Assembly (NCBI RefSeq): GCF_900215245.1 | Contig: NZ_LT907842.1 | Coordinates: forward strand, 3,472,001-3,536,000 | DNA from: Pseudomonas fluorescens | GTDB taxonomy: Bacteria; Pseudomonadota; Gammaproteobacteria; Pseudomonadales; Pseudomonadaceae | Direction: 5' to 3' | DNA: 64,000 bases | Shown here: positions 52,804 through 62,526 of the stretch, piece by piece | Position numbering within the stretch: the first letter of the stretch is position 1 | How the letters are laid out: each line of letters starts with the position of its first letter | Notes under the pieces: model-generated | What the model was told of the DNA's origin: nothing | The model's database searches: none | What the model saw: only the letters and a program-made list of their open reading frames with translations | Translations under genes and position numbers: made by a program

Positions 52804-53229
52804 ATGAATAAGCACTTTTCTGTCATTTTAGTTGGGTCGATCTTGCTGGCGATGAATGCGTGGGCGGCTGAGGAGTCTCCTTCGGAGAATACGATGAATG
52901 GTAAAGCCGCCGGGACTATTATTGTAGAGTCAGCAGGCGCGTCTGCGTTTCGGGTCAGTGATGGCGACTTTGCCGATCCGCTCACTATTGGAGTGGCTGG
53001 GGCTTCACTCAGAGAAGGTAAAAACCTCTTTATTGAAAATAATGGTTCAAAGGCGACTAATATTAGCGTCCAGAATACGACCCTTTCTTCTCCGCTGAAT
53101 CTTCCAGCGGGATCAAATGTCCAGTTTACTGTTACTTCGGGGAAATGGGTTTCTAAAGGGGTCAGGACGAATGGGAAAGTGGGTGATCCGGGTACGGGCC
53201 AGGTAAATGTTCCGCCTGTATCGCAATAA
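52804..53229 (+). CDS. Small secreted protein of unknown function
   Basis: 141 residues with a clear signal peptide (MNKHFSVILVGSILLAMNAW, cut near AWA-AE). The mature part is Ser/Gly/Asn-rich and beta-like (GTIIVESAGASAFRVSDGD, NLFIENNGSKATNISVQN, NLPAGSNVQFTVTSGKW), ending in a Gly/Pro tail; no cysteines. Base composition is clearly AT-richer than the housekeeping genes around it, and the 240-base leader is AT-rich too, suggesting transfer. AAGGTAATACACA before the ATG is the ribosome site. Not recognised. Confidence 0.7.
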   Translation: MNKHFSVILVGSILLAMNAWAAEESPSENTMNGKAAGTIIVESAGASAFRVSDGDFADPLTIGVAGASLREGKNLFIENNGSKATNISVQNTTLSSPLNLPAGSNVQFTVTSGKWVSKGVRTNGKVGDPGTGQVNVPPVSQ

Positions 53230-53297
53230 GCCCGCCCTCAACCTGCTGCTCGCTCGTGGCAAGTTGATAGTTGCCATATTGATCAAAAAGCGCCCAT

Positions 53298-53327
53298 AAA
53301 AAAGAGACCTGAGAAGGTCTCTTTTTT
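53298..53327. terminator. Terminator, second copy of the valS-type terminator
   Basis: AAAAAAGAGACCT and AGGTCTCTTTTTT form a 13-bp stem around GAGA. Same GAGACC/GGTCTC hairpin as the one behind intact valS at 59334-59365. It now also ends the secreted-protein transcript. Confidence 0.85.
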
Positions 53328-53490
53328 ACATGGTTTCCAGCTTACAGACTGGAGATCCACACATGTGCTCGGCCAGCTTACCCAACGCTCGCTCAGCCTC
53401 GGCCAACTTGGCGGGTTCCTTCTCGATCACTTCAGCCGGCGCATTGTCCAAAAACGCCGAGTTGGACAGCTTGCCGTCCACTTGCTGCAC
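53328..53490 (-). pseudogene. Diverged second copy of the valS 3' end
   Basis: Read leftward, this stretch encodes [20 protein letters not shown], then [21 protein letters not shown], the C-terminal coiled coil of valyl-tRNA synthetase. Against the intact gene, 32 of 41 residues and about 100 of 123 bases agree, with most differences at third codon positions. The last codons are shifted by one base and run to a stop before a matching terminator. No other part of valS is present. It is a displaced 3' end from a related but different Pseudomonas valS. Confidence 0.85.
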
Positions 53491-53493
53491 GGC

Positions 53494-53889
53494 CAAGCTC
53501 GTACAAAGAGCATGGCAAAGACATAGTGATCGGCAGTGTGCTACGCGGGTTTGAGTATGCGAAAGCGCAAGTCAGAGCCAAGGTTGAGCATCCGTTTCGG
53601 GTGATCAAGCGCCAGTTTGGCTATACGAAAGTGCGCTTTCGTGGTCTGACGAAAAGCAGTGCTCAGCAGACGACGTTGTTCGCCTTGTCGAACTTGTGGA
53701 TGGTGCGAAAACGATTGTTGAATACTGGAGAGGTGCGCCTGTAATGCGGGCTAATCGCCCTGAAACAGCGCGACTTAGAGGAAAATCATGAATTAAGAAG
53801 TGGAAAGGTCTAATGATTCGACCGAATCAGCGCTTTTTGAACCTCACGCAAAGAGGGGATCAAAAAACGGTGGGTACTTCAGACCTTCC
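53494..53889 (+). mobile_element. IS5-family insertion sequence remnant (3' part with right end)
   Basis: From about 53500 to the stop at 53744 the plus strand encodes the C-terminus of an IS5-type transposase: AKVEHPFRVIKRQFGY, then RFRGLTKSSAQQTTLFALSNLW, with the catalytic Glu in KVEHPF. The first two thirds are missing; the open frame abuts the valS fragment directly. A right end is readable: the sequence closes with CTTCAGACCTTCC at 53877-53889, the inverse of a GGAAGG-type IS5 terminus, followed by TTAG, which fits the YTAR target duplication of IS5. Confidence 0.75.
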
Positions 53890-53939
53890 TTAGGGGGTGC
53901 ACTTTCAACTTGGTGGCGGCGTGTATCAGGCCGATGCCG

Positions 53940-53960
53940 GCTCCCGAGTGCATCGGGAGC
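53940..53960. other. Stem-loop downstream of rhs
   Basis: GCTCCCGA-GTGCA-TCGGGAGC, 8-bp stem, 46 bases beyond the rhs stop. No T-run follows on the minus strand, so it is a weak terminator candidate at best. Confidence 0.35.
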
Positions 53961-54005
53961 GCGGTGTTAGCGAGATCTCCATCGTGAGTAGGAGATGTTG
54001 CTTGG

Positions 54006-57000
54006 TTAAACTCGATTAGCCAATGAGGCGTCCATGTCCAGTACGAACATGCGCCATTTTGAATGTCTTATTCTTTTGATTTCTGCGACGCCAACGAAAT
54101 CCCGAATAGGACCCCGGCAAAACGAGCCGTATATTTTTTTGTAGTTCTGCGCTTGAAGTGACGTGATCAATTCGCTGAGCGGTATCTGACCCTTTGGGCG
54201 AATAATATCGATATTATGGGCCGCTGCTAATTGTTTCATTACTTTGTCCAGGTCTTGCGGCGTTTTGAGAATATTGTTGGTTACCATGTCTTTAGGCTTG
54301 AACTCGGTCAAGATATAGTCGGGTGCTAATTTGGGGTTAAGTGAATTGTGTGCTTTGCTTATATAGTTTCCATTCAGCCTTCCCGAAAGATGCTGTAGCA
54401 ATCGGCTATCATCTGTCGCAATTGACGCGCCTTTAGGTGCTAAAAAATGAAGGTCCACTCCTGATGGAAGAGCGAATCGGAACTTCTCGGCACGCGACGC
54501 TCCGTGGCTGTAAATATACGCTTTAGTAGCGTTCGGACCTCCGCTGTAAAGCTCATATGAAGCGGGTCCATTGTGAAAACCAAGACTCCGTGTCTTAACG
54601 GTCAGCGTTTCAACGCCCATCTGGCCTTTGGCTATGCTGCTGTGTTGATACGCGAGACTGGTTTCCCTGGCTGCCCCCTTTGCCCCTGCTCTTGCAGCGC
54701 GCAAAGCTAGCCCGGCGCCTGCGCCTGCTTCGAGCAGACCGGTCCCGAGTGCAGCCCAACCTAATGCTTCTGAGAGGTCAGGGTCACTTTCTCGTAGTGC
54801 CGCAGAGGCGATACCAAAGCCCGCGGACACAGTAGCTAAACCTACCGCTGCTACCGTCCACCCTATTGAAGCACCGCCGGTAAAGGGTGCCAGTGCGATA
54901 CCGATTACGCCGATCCCCACAGCGGCTACAACCGGGTTTTCGATCGCTGGCGCGTGGGTAATGACAGAGTATTGGTTCAAGACCTCCGCGAACCCAGAGG
55001 GGTCACTTTTATTGACCGGGTCGTTGCTGCAATACCGATATCGATTTGATCCACCTGCACCAAACGGACTGATAGGGTCAGGAGCGTCAAAGCTTTGTTT
55101 CGCAGGATTGTAGACTCTCGCTCCGTTCCCCAGAGGATAATTACCGGTAACGCTGTCCATGGGGTGGCCGTTAAACCCAACCCACGAGCGCTGATCGATG
55201 GTATGAGGGCGATAGCCGTATGGCGTGTAAACAAAGTATGAAATTGAATTGGTAGACAGGTCGTAACTGGCAATCACCGAGCCTTTGATGTCTTTTACCT
55301 CGAAACTGCGGCTTGTTGTTGGCATGTTGCTGTCTTGGTTGATACTCTGCTGCAGCAATAAGCAGGAAGTGCTCTGGTTCATCAAAATAGAAGTGCGGTA
55401 GCTAAAAACTCCATTGCTGCTAAATACACCTTTCCGAGCGTATTGGAAGTCATCTTTATAATAGTACTGGTCGTAGTGGTTCGTACCTGAGCACCCAGCG
55501 AGTCGGCCAATGTTGTCGTAATGGTAGTCGAAACGTTGTTGTGCGTCACTGTGAACGGTTAATTGACCCTGGATATTGTAAGTGAGTGGGAAGCCGTCTT
55601 TGTTTATAAGATAACCAAGGCTGTCATATTTATAAGAATGAGTTTGTTGAGTCTTACCTCTCTGAAGTGTAGTGGATTGAGGTTGGCAGGGGTCTGCAGC
55701 CCCAAATGTGTATTTATCGATAAACGTACTGCCATTGCTTGTCACGGTACATTGAATCAGGTTGCCGGCCATGTCGTATATAAAATCCTGTCGGTCAATC
55801 ACATAGCGGTCAGGTGTGGAGGGTTTATGGGGGCCGCTGCACAGATAGGTTTCGAGTTGCCCTCTGAAATCGTAACGGTACTCTTCCTTGCGCAACAGTG
55901 ATGCATCTTGCAGTATTTCCATTTCAGCGATTAAAGAGGTGGTATACGTTGTTTTTAATGTAAGGAGTGGAAAACCTGTGGCATTGAATTGACGTTGAAT
56001 TTCTTGACCGGATGCGTTGTAAGTGTACGCAGTCGTCATGGTCTTACCATGGGTTAGATCATTCAATGTTTCGGATTCCAGTCTACCTAGCGGGCCATAT
56101 ATAAAGTCTACGGTCAGCGTTGCGCTGGCGCTGTTCAGTAGACGGCCTTGGGTGTCGTAAGTGTATTGAGTGCTGTTACCGAACGCATCAGTTGATCGCA
56201 GTAAGAGGCCTTGAATGGAGTATTCGTATCTTGCTTGAGAGGTAGTTGAATCACTACCTCGGTAAATGCCTCCGGTAATGGTTTCAGTAAGGGTACGGGT
56301 TTGCGCGTCCCAAGCATTGCTCAGCTTAATGCGAGTAGATGAGGTGTTCGTTGCGCTGGGTTGAGTATCTGCTTTGCCCCAATTCCCGCTGCCGATATAG
56401 GCATAGTTCACTTTAGTGCCGCCGAGTACGGTAGCCGTCACGCGGCTCAGGCCATCTACTGTCTGGGTGCCCAGTGAAACTGTTTGGCCGCTGGATTCCA
56501 GCTTGGCAGCTGTCGCTACGGGTGCTTGGATATGGGCAGGAAAGTCATTAATCGTTGTGATACCGGCGGTTTCCACACGGCTTACGCGACCAAAAGCGTC
56601 GTAATTACGGTGAATCGCATATGCCTCGCTTGAAGTCTCGGTGGTCAGACGACCCAGGGCGTTGTAGCGATACGTCTGTGAGCTCACGAACTTACCATTG
56701 GCATGAAGATACGACTCGTGGCGTTGTTCTCCACCGGGTTCGTCGAATACCTGTATGGTGCGCCCGCCCGTTTCACTGCCTTGTGCTACCCAGGTTGAGG
56801 TCTTGCGGTTGACCGGGTCGTACGAAAAATTCTCGGTCTCACCACTCGCGGCCCACTTGATTTCTGAGAGCTGCCCCCAGCGGTCATAGCTGAAGTTACG
56901 TGTTTGCGTGGGCAATTGCGTTTTATTGGCGGTGTAGTCGAATTGTGTCGTGGACGCCTCTCGACCTTGGGCGTCGTAAGTTATTTCGTATAACTTCAGC

Positions 57001-59162
57001 CATGAACCATCAGTGTGTAGCCACTCGTTTCGGATGGGGCGGCCCAACGTATCAAATACGTCTCTGCTTTGTTCTCCGAACGGGCTGGTACGCGTTACTT
57101 GAGTTTCGGTGCCAGCGTCTACGTAGGTGAAAGTGGTCGTGCCTTTGAGCTCGGGCTCGCCGTCATATACGGTTTGTTGGATTATACGGCGCTGCGCGTC
57201 GTATTCATAAAGGGTCGTATTGTCTTGGGCATCAATGTGGGACTTAAGCAAGCCGGTGAGCGTTTGAATGACTTGAGTTCCGGTGACTGCAGGTGCAGTG
57301 CCCGCGGTCACATTAGTGGTTGTAGTGAGTTGATTGTTGGAAAGCCCGTAGCCGATTGCAGTACTGACTACAGAGCCCGGAACGACCTTGCCGGCGGCGT
57401 CAAGGATAGATTGCGTGCTGTTCAATAACCGCCCATGGTGAGGTGAATTAATGTCAGTATCATAAGTATTCTCTTCAAGCACCATGTTGCCGTTCGCCCA
57501 TGATGAGAGCCTGCCATTGGCATCCCCAACCGGGTTATAGATTGTCAATTTTTTCGAAGGTTTGAGGGTTGGACCTTTTACCAGGGCGTCTTTGACCGGC
57601 AGCCCATCGTAACTGTAGAAGGTCCACTGCAAGTCAGTCCGTTGGCCGTTGTTCAGGGTATAGACCTTTTCGGATTCGACGTGAACCTTGAAGTAATTTG
57701 GGTCGCCAGGGCAACGAATGGCCACCGGGAGGTTGAAGGTCTGTTGACCGTTACTGGTGACGTAAGGCGAAATAACCTTTTGGCGCAGCTCACGTGTACC
57801 CCAGGTCAACCCGGCTTTACCGAACAGCTGGAATCCCCAGCCGATAGGGTTTGCGTAATCACCTATGGCCGCAATAACACTCAAAGGCGTTGTGGGAGTG
57901 TTAACTCTTTCTGTTTTGACGAGTATGTCTTCTTCCAACATTCCCCGATAATAAGTCCACTCCGTTGTTACGCCGTTTTCTGTCTTTGAAATGATGTTGC
58001 CTAAGGTGTCCATTGTGATAACGACGACTTCCTTGCGAGCGGTCAGGTCGGGGTTGGTGTAGGTCGTGCTAGTGGTGCTTTCAATACGGTCTGGGAGGGG
58101 GTCATTAGCGGCACCCGTGAGGACAGTCCCTCCGTTTTTCACGGTTCTACTTAACTCAACGGTTTTCAATAATAAGCCATCTACCCAAGTTGTTTCTTTT
58201 GTCGGTAGGCGGTTGGTCGAAAACTGATATTCAGTTTTTTTATTGCCTATCTCCGTTACTGAGGTGATTTGGTTGCCTTTTGAGGTGGTGTAAATATATT
58301 GATTGTTTTGTATGATGGTCGCGTTGTTGTCGGTAATAAGGTGGTTGGAAACTTTGCCGTTCTGATAACTAATTGCCTCCGTGAGTCCGCTGCTGTGTTT
58401 TATTTTGCTGATAGAGCCGGTGTACTCGAACGCTGTCGTGTCTATCTGGTTGCTCTGCCGTACTGTACTCAACAAGCCCTCGGTAAATTGAAAATCCATC
58501 GTGTAATTGTCGTTGGTTCCTGGCCATACATCGAAAGTGACCTTCATTTTGCTGCCGAGCATGGTGTAACCAACGGTCAATAGGGTTCCTGACTCGTCGG
58601 CTACTGACTGTAGGCGTGGGAGCCACAGGTCTATGAGTGAGTTGGTTTCTTTAATCAAATCCCATTGGAGGTAAATTTTATGCCCAGAGGGTGAACTTAT
58701 TGTAGTTGGAAGATAATAGCCTTCATCTATTTGCGGGTTGGATGAGGGGGCTCGGAATTTGGTAAGACGTTCTTGTTTTCCACTTTTATGTGTGAATTTA
58801 AGTTGCTTGCTATCCCGGCTGATAACGACGTGGGGTAAGGCAATATCGCTTTTTCCGTCCCATGTCCAACTGGCTCCGTTCTCTAAGTAAATTTCGCCGA
58901 AATTGTTGCTCGGAAGTGTTGGTAGAAGGTCTTCGTAAAAATAAGCATGGTTAAATCGGATACTACAATTTTCGAGGTAGTGGGTGCCGCGGCCCGACGT
59001 GTGGTAAACCTTCAGATCCAAAGTCGGGCCCAACCCATTATTTCCAACTAATTCAGCTATCGGGATAAATGTGCAAAATGCGCCCGAAAAGGGGTCGACC
59101 CCATGAATATTCGGGCTACCTTCGTCAACGACACGTTGTTCAACAGCTGTCGAATTAGCCAT
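54006..59162 (-). CDS. Rhs/YD-repeat protein with variable C-terminal effector-like domain
   Basis: 1718 residues from ATG 59162 (AAGGAG eight bases upstream; the longer frame to 59273 is rejected). N-terminal part about 1-250 unrecognised, no signal peptide. Then many YD repeats (for example YDAQGRE, YDAFGRV, YDTQGRL) forming the Rhs cocoon. Core-end signature near 1360-1391: NPAKQSFDAPDPISPFGAGG, then NRYRYCSNDPVNKSDPSGF. After it a unique tail of about 327 residues: a Gly/Ala-rich hydrophobic stretch (about 1411-1495), then a domain with LYSGGPNATKAYIYSHGAS and KKIYGSFCRGP (H1553, C1682). The tail resembles what is annotated elsewhere as putative adhesin Stv, and its SHG/CRG pair recalls caspase-like enzymes; neither is proved. 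No immunity gene or VgrG is adjacent. AT-rich relative to neighbours. Confidence 0.85.
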   Translation of the reverse strand: MANSTAVEQRVVDEGSPNIHGVDPFSGAFCTFIPIAELVGNNGLGPTLDLKVYHTSGRGTHYLENCSIRFNHAYFYEDLLPTLPSNNFGEIYLENGASWTWDGKSDIALPHVVISRDSKQLKFTHKSGKQERLTKFRAPSSNPQIDEGYYLPTTISSPSGHKIYLQWDLIKETNSLIDLWLPRLQSVADESGTLLTVGYTMLGSKMKVTFDVWPGTNDNYTMDFQFTEGLLSTVRQSNQIDTTAFEYTGSISKIKHSSGLTEAISYQNGKVSNHLITDNNATIIQNNQYIYTTSKGNQITSVTEIGNKKTEYQFSTNRLPTKETTWVDGLLLKTVELSRTVKNGGTVLTGAANDPLPDRIESTTSTTYTNPDLTARKEVVVITMDTLGNIISKTENGVTTEWTYYRGMLEEDILVKTERVNTPTTPLSVIAAIGDYANPIGWGFQLFGKAGLTWGTRELRQKVISPYVTSNGQQTFNLPVAIRCPGDPNYFKVHVESEKVYTLNNGQRTDLQWTFYSYDGLPVKDALVKGPTLKPSKKLTIYNPVGDANGRLSSWANGNMVLEENTYDTDINSPHHGRLLNSTQSILDAAGKVVPGSVVSTAIGYGLSNNQLTTTTNVTAGTAPAVTGTQVIQTLTGLLKSHIDAQDNTTLYEYDAQRRIIQQTVYDGEPELKGTTTFTYVDAGTETQVTRTSPFGEQSRDVFDTLGRPIRNEWLHTDGSWLKLYEITYDAQGREASTTQFDYTANKTQLPTQTRNFSYDRWGQLSEIKWAASGETENFSYDPVNRKTSTWVAQGSETGGRTIQVFDEPGGEQRHESYLHANGKFVSSQTYRYNALGRLTTETSSEAYAIHRNYDAFGRVSRVETAGITTINDFPAHIQAPVATAAKLESSGQTVSLGTQTVDGLSRVTATVLGGTKVNYAYIGSGNWGKADTQPSATNTSSTRIKLSNAWDAQTRTLTETITGGIYRGSDSTTSQARYEYSIQGLLLRSTDAFGNSTQYTYDTQGRLLNSASATLTVDFIYGPLGRLESETLNDLTHGKTMTTAYTYNASGQEIQRQFNATGFPLLTLKTTYTTSLIAEMEILQDASLLRKEEYRYDFRGQLETYLCSGPHKPSTPDRYVIDRQDFIYDMAGNLIQCTVTSNGSTFIDKYTFGAADPCQPQSTTLQRGKTQQTHSYKYDSLGYLINKDGFPLTYNIQGQLTVHSDAQQRFDYHYDNIGRLAGCSGTNHYDQYYYKDDFQYARKGVFSSNGVFSYRTSILMNQSTSCLLLQQSINQDSNMPTTSRSFEVKDIKGSVIASYDLSTNSISYFVYTPYGYRPHTIDQRSWVGFNGHPMDSVTGNYPLGNGARVYNPAKQSFDAPDPISPFGAGGSNRYRYCSNDPVNKSDPSGFAEVLNQYSVITHAPAIENPVVAAVGIGVIGIALAPFTGGASIGWTVAAVGLATVSAGFGIASAALRESDPDLSEALGWAALGTGLLEAGAGAGLALRAARAGAKGAARETSLAYQHSSIAKGQMGVETLTVKTRSLGFHNGPASYELYSGGPNATKAYIYSHGASRAEKFRFALPSGVDLHFLAPKGASIATDDSRLLQHLSGRLNGNYISKAHNSLNPKLAPDYILTEFKPKDMVTNNILKTPQDLDKVMKQLAAAHNIDIIRPKGQIPLSELITSLQAQNYKKIYGSFCRGPIRDFVGVAEIKRIRHSKWRMFVLDMDASLANRV

Positions 59163-59333
59163 CTGGAAACTCCTTAAAAAGTAGGCTGCCTCCGTGCTCA
59201 AAATGATGCACGGCAGAGAGCTTTGTTTCAGAGTAATGCCGCTTTCCAGTGGGTTGATACTGTCAATGTTCACAGTTTTTTATAACTTTTCGCGCTTAAG
59301 TGTCTCCATAGTTAGATCAGTTAATTTTGCGCA

Positions 59334-59365
59334 AAAAAAAGAGACCCGAAGGTCTCTCTTTTTAT
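59334..59365. terminator. Terminator behind valS
   Basis: AGAGACC-CGAA-GGTCTCT stem with A-run on the left and T-run on the right; acts on leftward valS, 12 bases after its stop. Confidence 0.85.
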
Positions 59366-59377
59366 TCCAGCATTGAC

Positions 59378-62224
59378 TTACAAGCTGGCAATCCGACTGC
59401 GTTGCTCCGCCAACTTGCCCTGAGCCTGTTCAGCTTCAGCCAACTTGGCGCGCTCCTTATCGATCACCTCCGCCGGCGCCTTGTCGACGAACGCCGCGTT
59501 GGACAGCTTGCCGCCCACTCGCTGCACTTCGCCTTGCAGGCGCAGGATTTCCTTATCGAGACGGGCCAATTCCGCGCCTTTGTCGATCAGGCCGGCCATC
59601 GGCACCAGCACTTCCATCTCGCCGACCAGCGCGGTCGCGGACAGCGGTGCTTCGGCGCCGTCAGCCAATACCGTGATCGACTCCAGCTTCGCCAGCTTCT
59701 TGAGCAGTGCGTCGTTCTCGCTGAGGCGACGCTGATCTTCGCTGCTGGCGTTCTTCACAAACACTGCCAACGGCTTGCCCGGCCCGATGTTCATCTCGGC
59801 ACGGATGTTACGCGTGCCCATCATCAGGGTCTTGAGCCATTCGATATCGCTTTCGGCCGCCTCATCGATGCGCGCTTCATTGGCCACCGGCCAAGGTTGC
59901 AGCATGATGGTTTTGCCTTCGATACCGGCCAGCGGCGCGATGCGCTGCCAGATCTCTTCGGTGATGAACGGCATGAACGGGTGCGCCAGGCGCAGTGCCA
60001 CTTCCAGTACGCGTACCAAGGTGCGACGGGTGCCCCGTTGGCGCTCGATCGGCGAGTTTTCGTCCCACAGTACGGGCTTGGACAGTTCCAGGTACCAGTC
60101 GCAATACTGGTTCCAAATGAACTCGTACAAGGCCTGTGCGGCCAGGTCGAAACGGAACTGGTCAAGTTGGCGGGTTACTTCGGCTTCGGTGCGCTGCAAC
60201 TGCGAGATGATCCAGCGATCCGCCAGGCTCAGCTCAACTGCTTCGCCGTTCTGGCCGCAGTCTTCGCCTTTATCAAGCACGTAACGCGCGGCGTTCCAGA
60301 TCTTGTTGCAGAAGTTGCGATAGCCTTCGACGCGGCCCATGTCGAACTTGATGTCGCGACCGGTGGACGCCAACGAGCAGAAGGTGAAACGCAGGGCGTC
60401 GGTGCCGTAGCTGGCAATGCCGTCGGCGAACTCGTCGCGGGTCTGCTTCTCGATCTTCTTCGCCAGTTTTGGCTGCATCAGGCCCGAGGTGCGCTTCTGC
60501 ACCAGGGTTTCCAGGTCGATGCCGTCGATGATGTCCAGAGGGTCCAGGACGTTACCCTTGGACTTGGACATCTTCTGGCCCTGGCCATCCCGCACCAGGC
60601 CGTGTACGTACACGGTCTTGAACGGTACCTGCGGGGTGCCGTCCTCGTTCTTCACCAGGTGCATGGTCAGCATGATCATCCGGGCAACCCAGAAGAAAAT
60701 GATGTCGAAGCCGGTCACCAGTACATCGGTGGAGTGGAATTTCTTCAGGAACTCGGTCTGCTGCGGCCAGCCCAGGGTGGAGAAGGTCCACAGGCCGGAG
60801 CTGAACCAGGTGTCCAGTACGTCGTTGTCCTGTTGCAGCGCAACGTCCGGGCCGAGGTTGTGCTTGGCGCGCACTTCGGCTTCGTCGCGGCCTACATAGA
60901 CTTTGCCCGACTCGTCGTACCAGGCCGGAATGCGGTGGCCCCACCACAGCTGACGGCTGATGCACCAGTCCTGGATGTCGCGCATCCACGAGAAGTACAT
61001 GTTTTCGTACTGTTTGGGCACGAACTGAATGCGGCCGTCTTCCACGGCAGCAATCGCAGGCTCGGCCAATGGTTTGGTGGACACGTACCACTGGTCGGTC
61101 AGCCACGGCTCGATGATGGTGCCGGAACGGTCGCCCTTCGGCACTTTGAGGCCGTGGTCGTCAACGCTCACCAGCAAGCCGGCAGCGTCAAAGGCGGCCA
61201 CGATCTGCTTGCGCGCTTCGAAACGGTCGAGGCCGGCGTATTCGGCCGGGATCTTGCCGTCGATGCTGTCGTTCAGCGTGCCGTCCAGATTGAACACCTG
61301 ACAGGCCGGCAATACGGCGGCGTTTTTGTCGAAGATGTTCAACAGCGGCAGGTTGTGGCGCTTGCCGACTTCGTAGTCGTTGAAATCGTGGGCCGGGGTG
61401 ATTTTCACGCAGCCGGTGCCGAATTCAGGGTCACAGTAGTCGTCTGCGATGATCGGGATACGGCGACCCACCAACGGCAGCTCGACGAACTTGCCGATCA
61501 GCGCCTGGTAGCGCTCGTCGTTCGGGTTAACTGCGACGGCGGCGTCGCCGAGCATGGTTTCCGGACGGGTGGTGGCGACGATCAGGTAGTCGTTGCCTTC
61601 AGCGGTCTTGGCGCCATCGGCCAGCGGGTACTTGAGGTTCCACAGGAAACCTTTCTCGTCGTGGTTTTCCACTTCGAGGTCGGAAATCGCCGTGTGCAAC
61701 TTGGTGTCCCAGTTGACCAGGCGCTTGCCACGGTAGATCAGGCCGTCTTCGTGCAGGCGTACGAAGGCTTCTTTCACGGATTCCGACAGGCCGTCGTCCA
61801 TGGTGAAGCGCTCGCGGCTCCAGTCGACGGACGAACCCAGGCGACGGATCTGACGGCTGATATTGCCGCCGGACTGGTCTTTCCATTCCCAGATCTTTTC
61901 CAGGAATTTCTCGCGACCCAGGTCGTGACGGTTCTGGCCGGTGGCCTCGAGTTGGCGTTCCACCAGCATCTGCGTGGCGATACCGGCGTGGTCGGTGCCC
62001 GGTTGCCACAGGGTGTTGCGGCCCTGCATGCGGCGGAAACGGATCAACGCATCCATGATCGCATTGTTGAAGCCATGGCCCATGTGCAGGCTGCCAGTGA
62101 CGTTCGGTGGCGGAATCATGATGGTGTAGGACTCGCCCGCGCCTTGCGGGGCGAAATAGTTCTCGGACTCCCAGGTGTTGTACCAGGAAGTTTCAATGGC
62201 GTGCGGCTGGTAGGTCTTATCCAT
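59378..62224 (-). CDS. valS: Valyl-tRNA synthetase
   Basis: 948 residues, normal length. Class I signature HMGH in [22 protein letters not shown] in [14 protein letters not shown], the editing domain between them ([23 protein letters not shown]), the anticodon-binding helices, and the C-terminal coiled coil ([18 protein letters not shown] to the end). Charges tRNA-Val and edits Thr. Start [15 protein letters not shown] is typical. holC, its usual upstream neighbour, is not here: a repeat-protein gene lies instead. Confidence 0.96.
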   Translation of the reverse strand: MDKTYQPHAIETSWYNTWESENYFAPQGAGESYTIMIPPPNVTGSLHMGHGFNNAIMDALIRFRRMQGRNTLWQPGTDHAGIATQMLVERQLEATGQNRHDLGREKFLEKIWEWKDQSGGNISRQIRRLGSSVDWSRERFTMDDGLSESVKEAFVRLHEDGLIYRGKRLVNWDTKLHTAISDLEVENHDEKGFLWNLKYPLADGAKTAEGNDYLIVATTRPETMLGDAAVAVNPNDERYQALIGKFVELPLVGRRIPIIADDYCDPEFGTGCVKITPAHDFNDYEVGKRHNLPLLNIFDKNAAVLPACQVFNLDGTLNDSIDGKIPAEYAGLDRFEARKQIVAAFDAAGLLVSVDDHGLKVPKGDRSGTIIEPWLTDQWYVSTKPLAEPAIAAVEDGRIQFVPKQYENMYFSWMRDIQDWCISRQLWWGHRIPAWYDESGKVYVGRDEAEVRAKHNLGPDVALQQDNDVLDTWFSSGLWTFSTLGWPQQTEFLKKFHSTDVLVTGFDIIFFWVARMIMLTMHLVKNEDGTPQVPFKTVYVHGLVRDGQGQKMSKSKGNVLDPLDIIDGIDLETLVQKRTSGLMQPKLAKKIEKQTRDEFADGIASYGTDALRFTFCSLASTGRDIKFDMGRVEGYRNFCNKIWNAARYVLDKGEDCGQNGEAVELSLADRWIISQLQRTEAEVTRQLDQFRFDLAAQALYEFIWNQYCDWYLELSKPVLWDENSPIERQRGTRRTLVRVLEVALRLAHPFMPFITEEIWQRIAPLAGIEGKTIMLQPWPVANEARIDEAAESDIEWLKTLMMGTRNIRAEMNIGPGKPLAVFVKNASSEDQRRLSENDALLKKLAKLESITVLADGAEAPLSATALVGEMEVLVPMAGLIDKGAELARLDKEILRLQGEVQRVGGKLSNAAFVDKAPAEVIDKERAKLAEAEQAQGKLAEQRSRIASL

Positions 62225-62526
62225 GCGCGGCGGGACCCTATTGGCATTTATTCAGGAAAAGCCGGGAAGTATAGCGGGGATGAGCCAGCGCGCGTAGGGC
62301 GAGGTGATGGGCGATGTAAAAAACTGCATCACCCGGTTGAACTCGATGTGGTTTACACGGGCTGGCACTCTCTTTTTGAGCGAGGGTAATTGTTACGTAA
62401 GCCCATTCTGGCAATACGCTGCTGTTCAGACCGATTTAGCCCCGTGAAATGGGCGCTTGGTCGCTGGGATCGCACGCTGAGTCATTGTGCTTCGCGCGTC
62501 ACCAGCTACCGTGCGACCAGACTGGT
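62225..62526. other. Intergenic region between valS and the repeat-protein gene
   Basis: 302 bases without a supported gene. It must hold the valS leader (left part) and the end of the leftward repeat gene (right part). GATGGGCGATGTAAAAAACTGCATCACCC at about 62309-62337 can fold imperfectly. No strong terminator was found behind the repeat gene. Confidence 0.45.

Noticed and set aside
54006..59162. Rhs protein as an insecticidal TcC component
   Set aside because: No TcA/TcB genes nearby and the N-terminal region does not show the TcC pattern; a solitary Rhs protein fits better.
59327..62389. 1020-codon open frame on the plus strand opposite valS
   Set aside because: Antisense shadow of a GC-rich gene. 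valS itself has all class I synthetase motifs, and the opposite frame has no recognisable domain.
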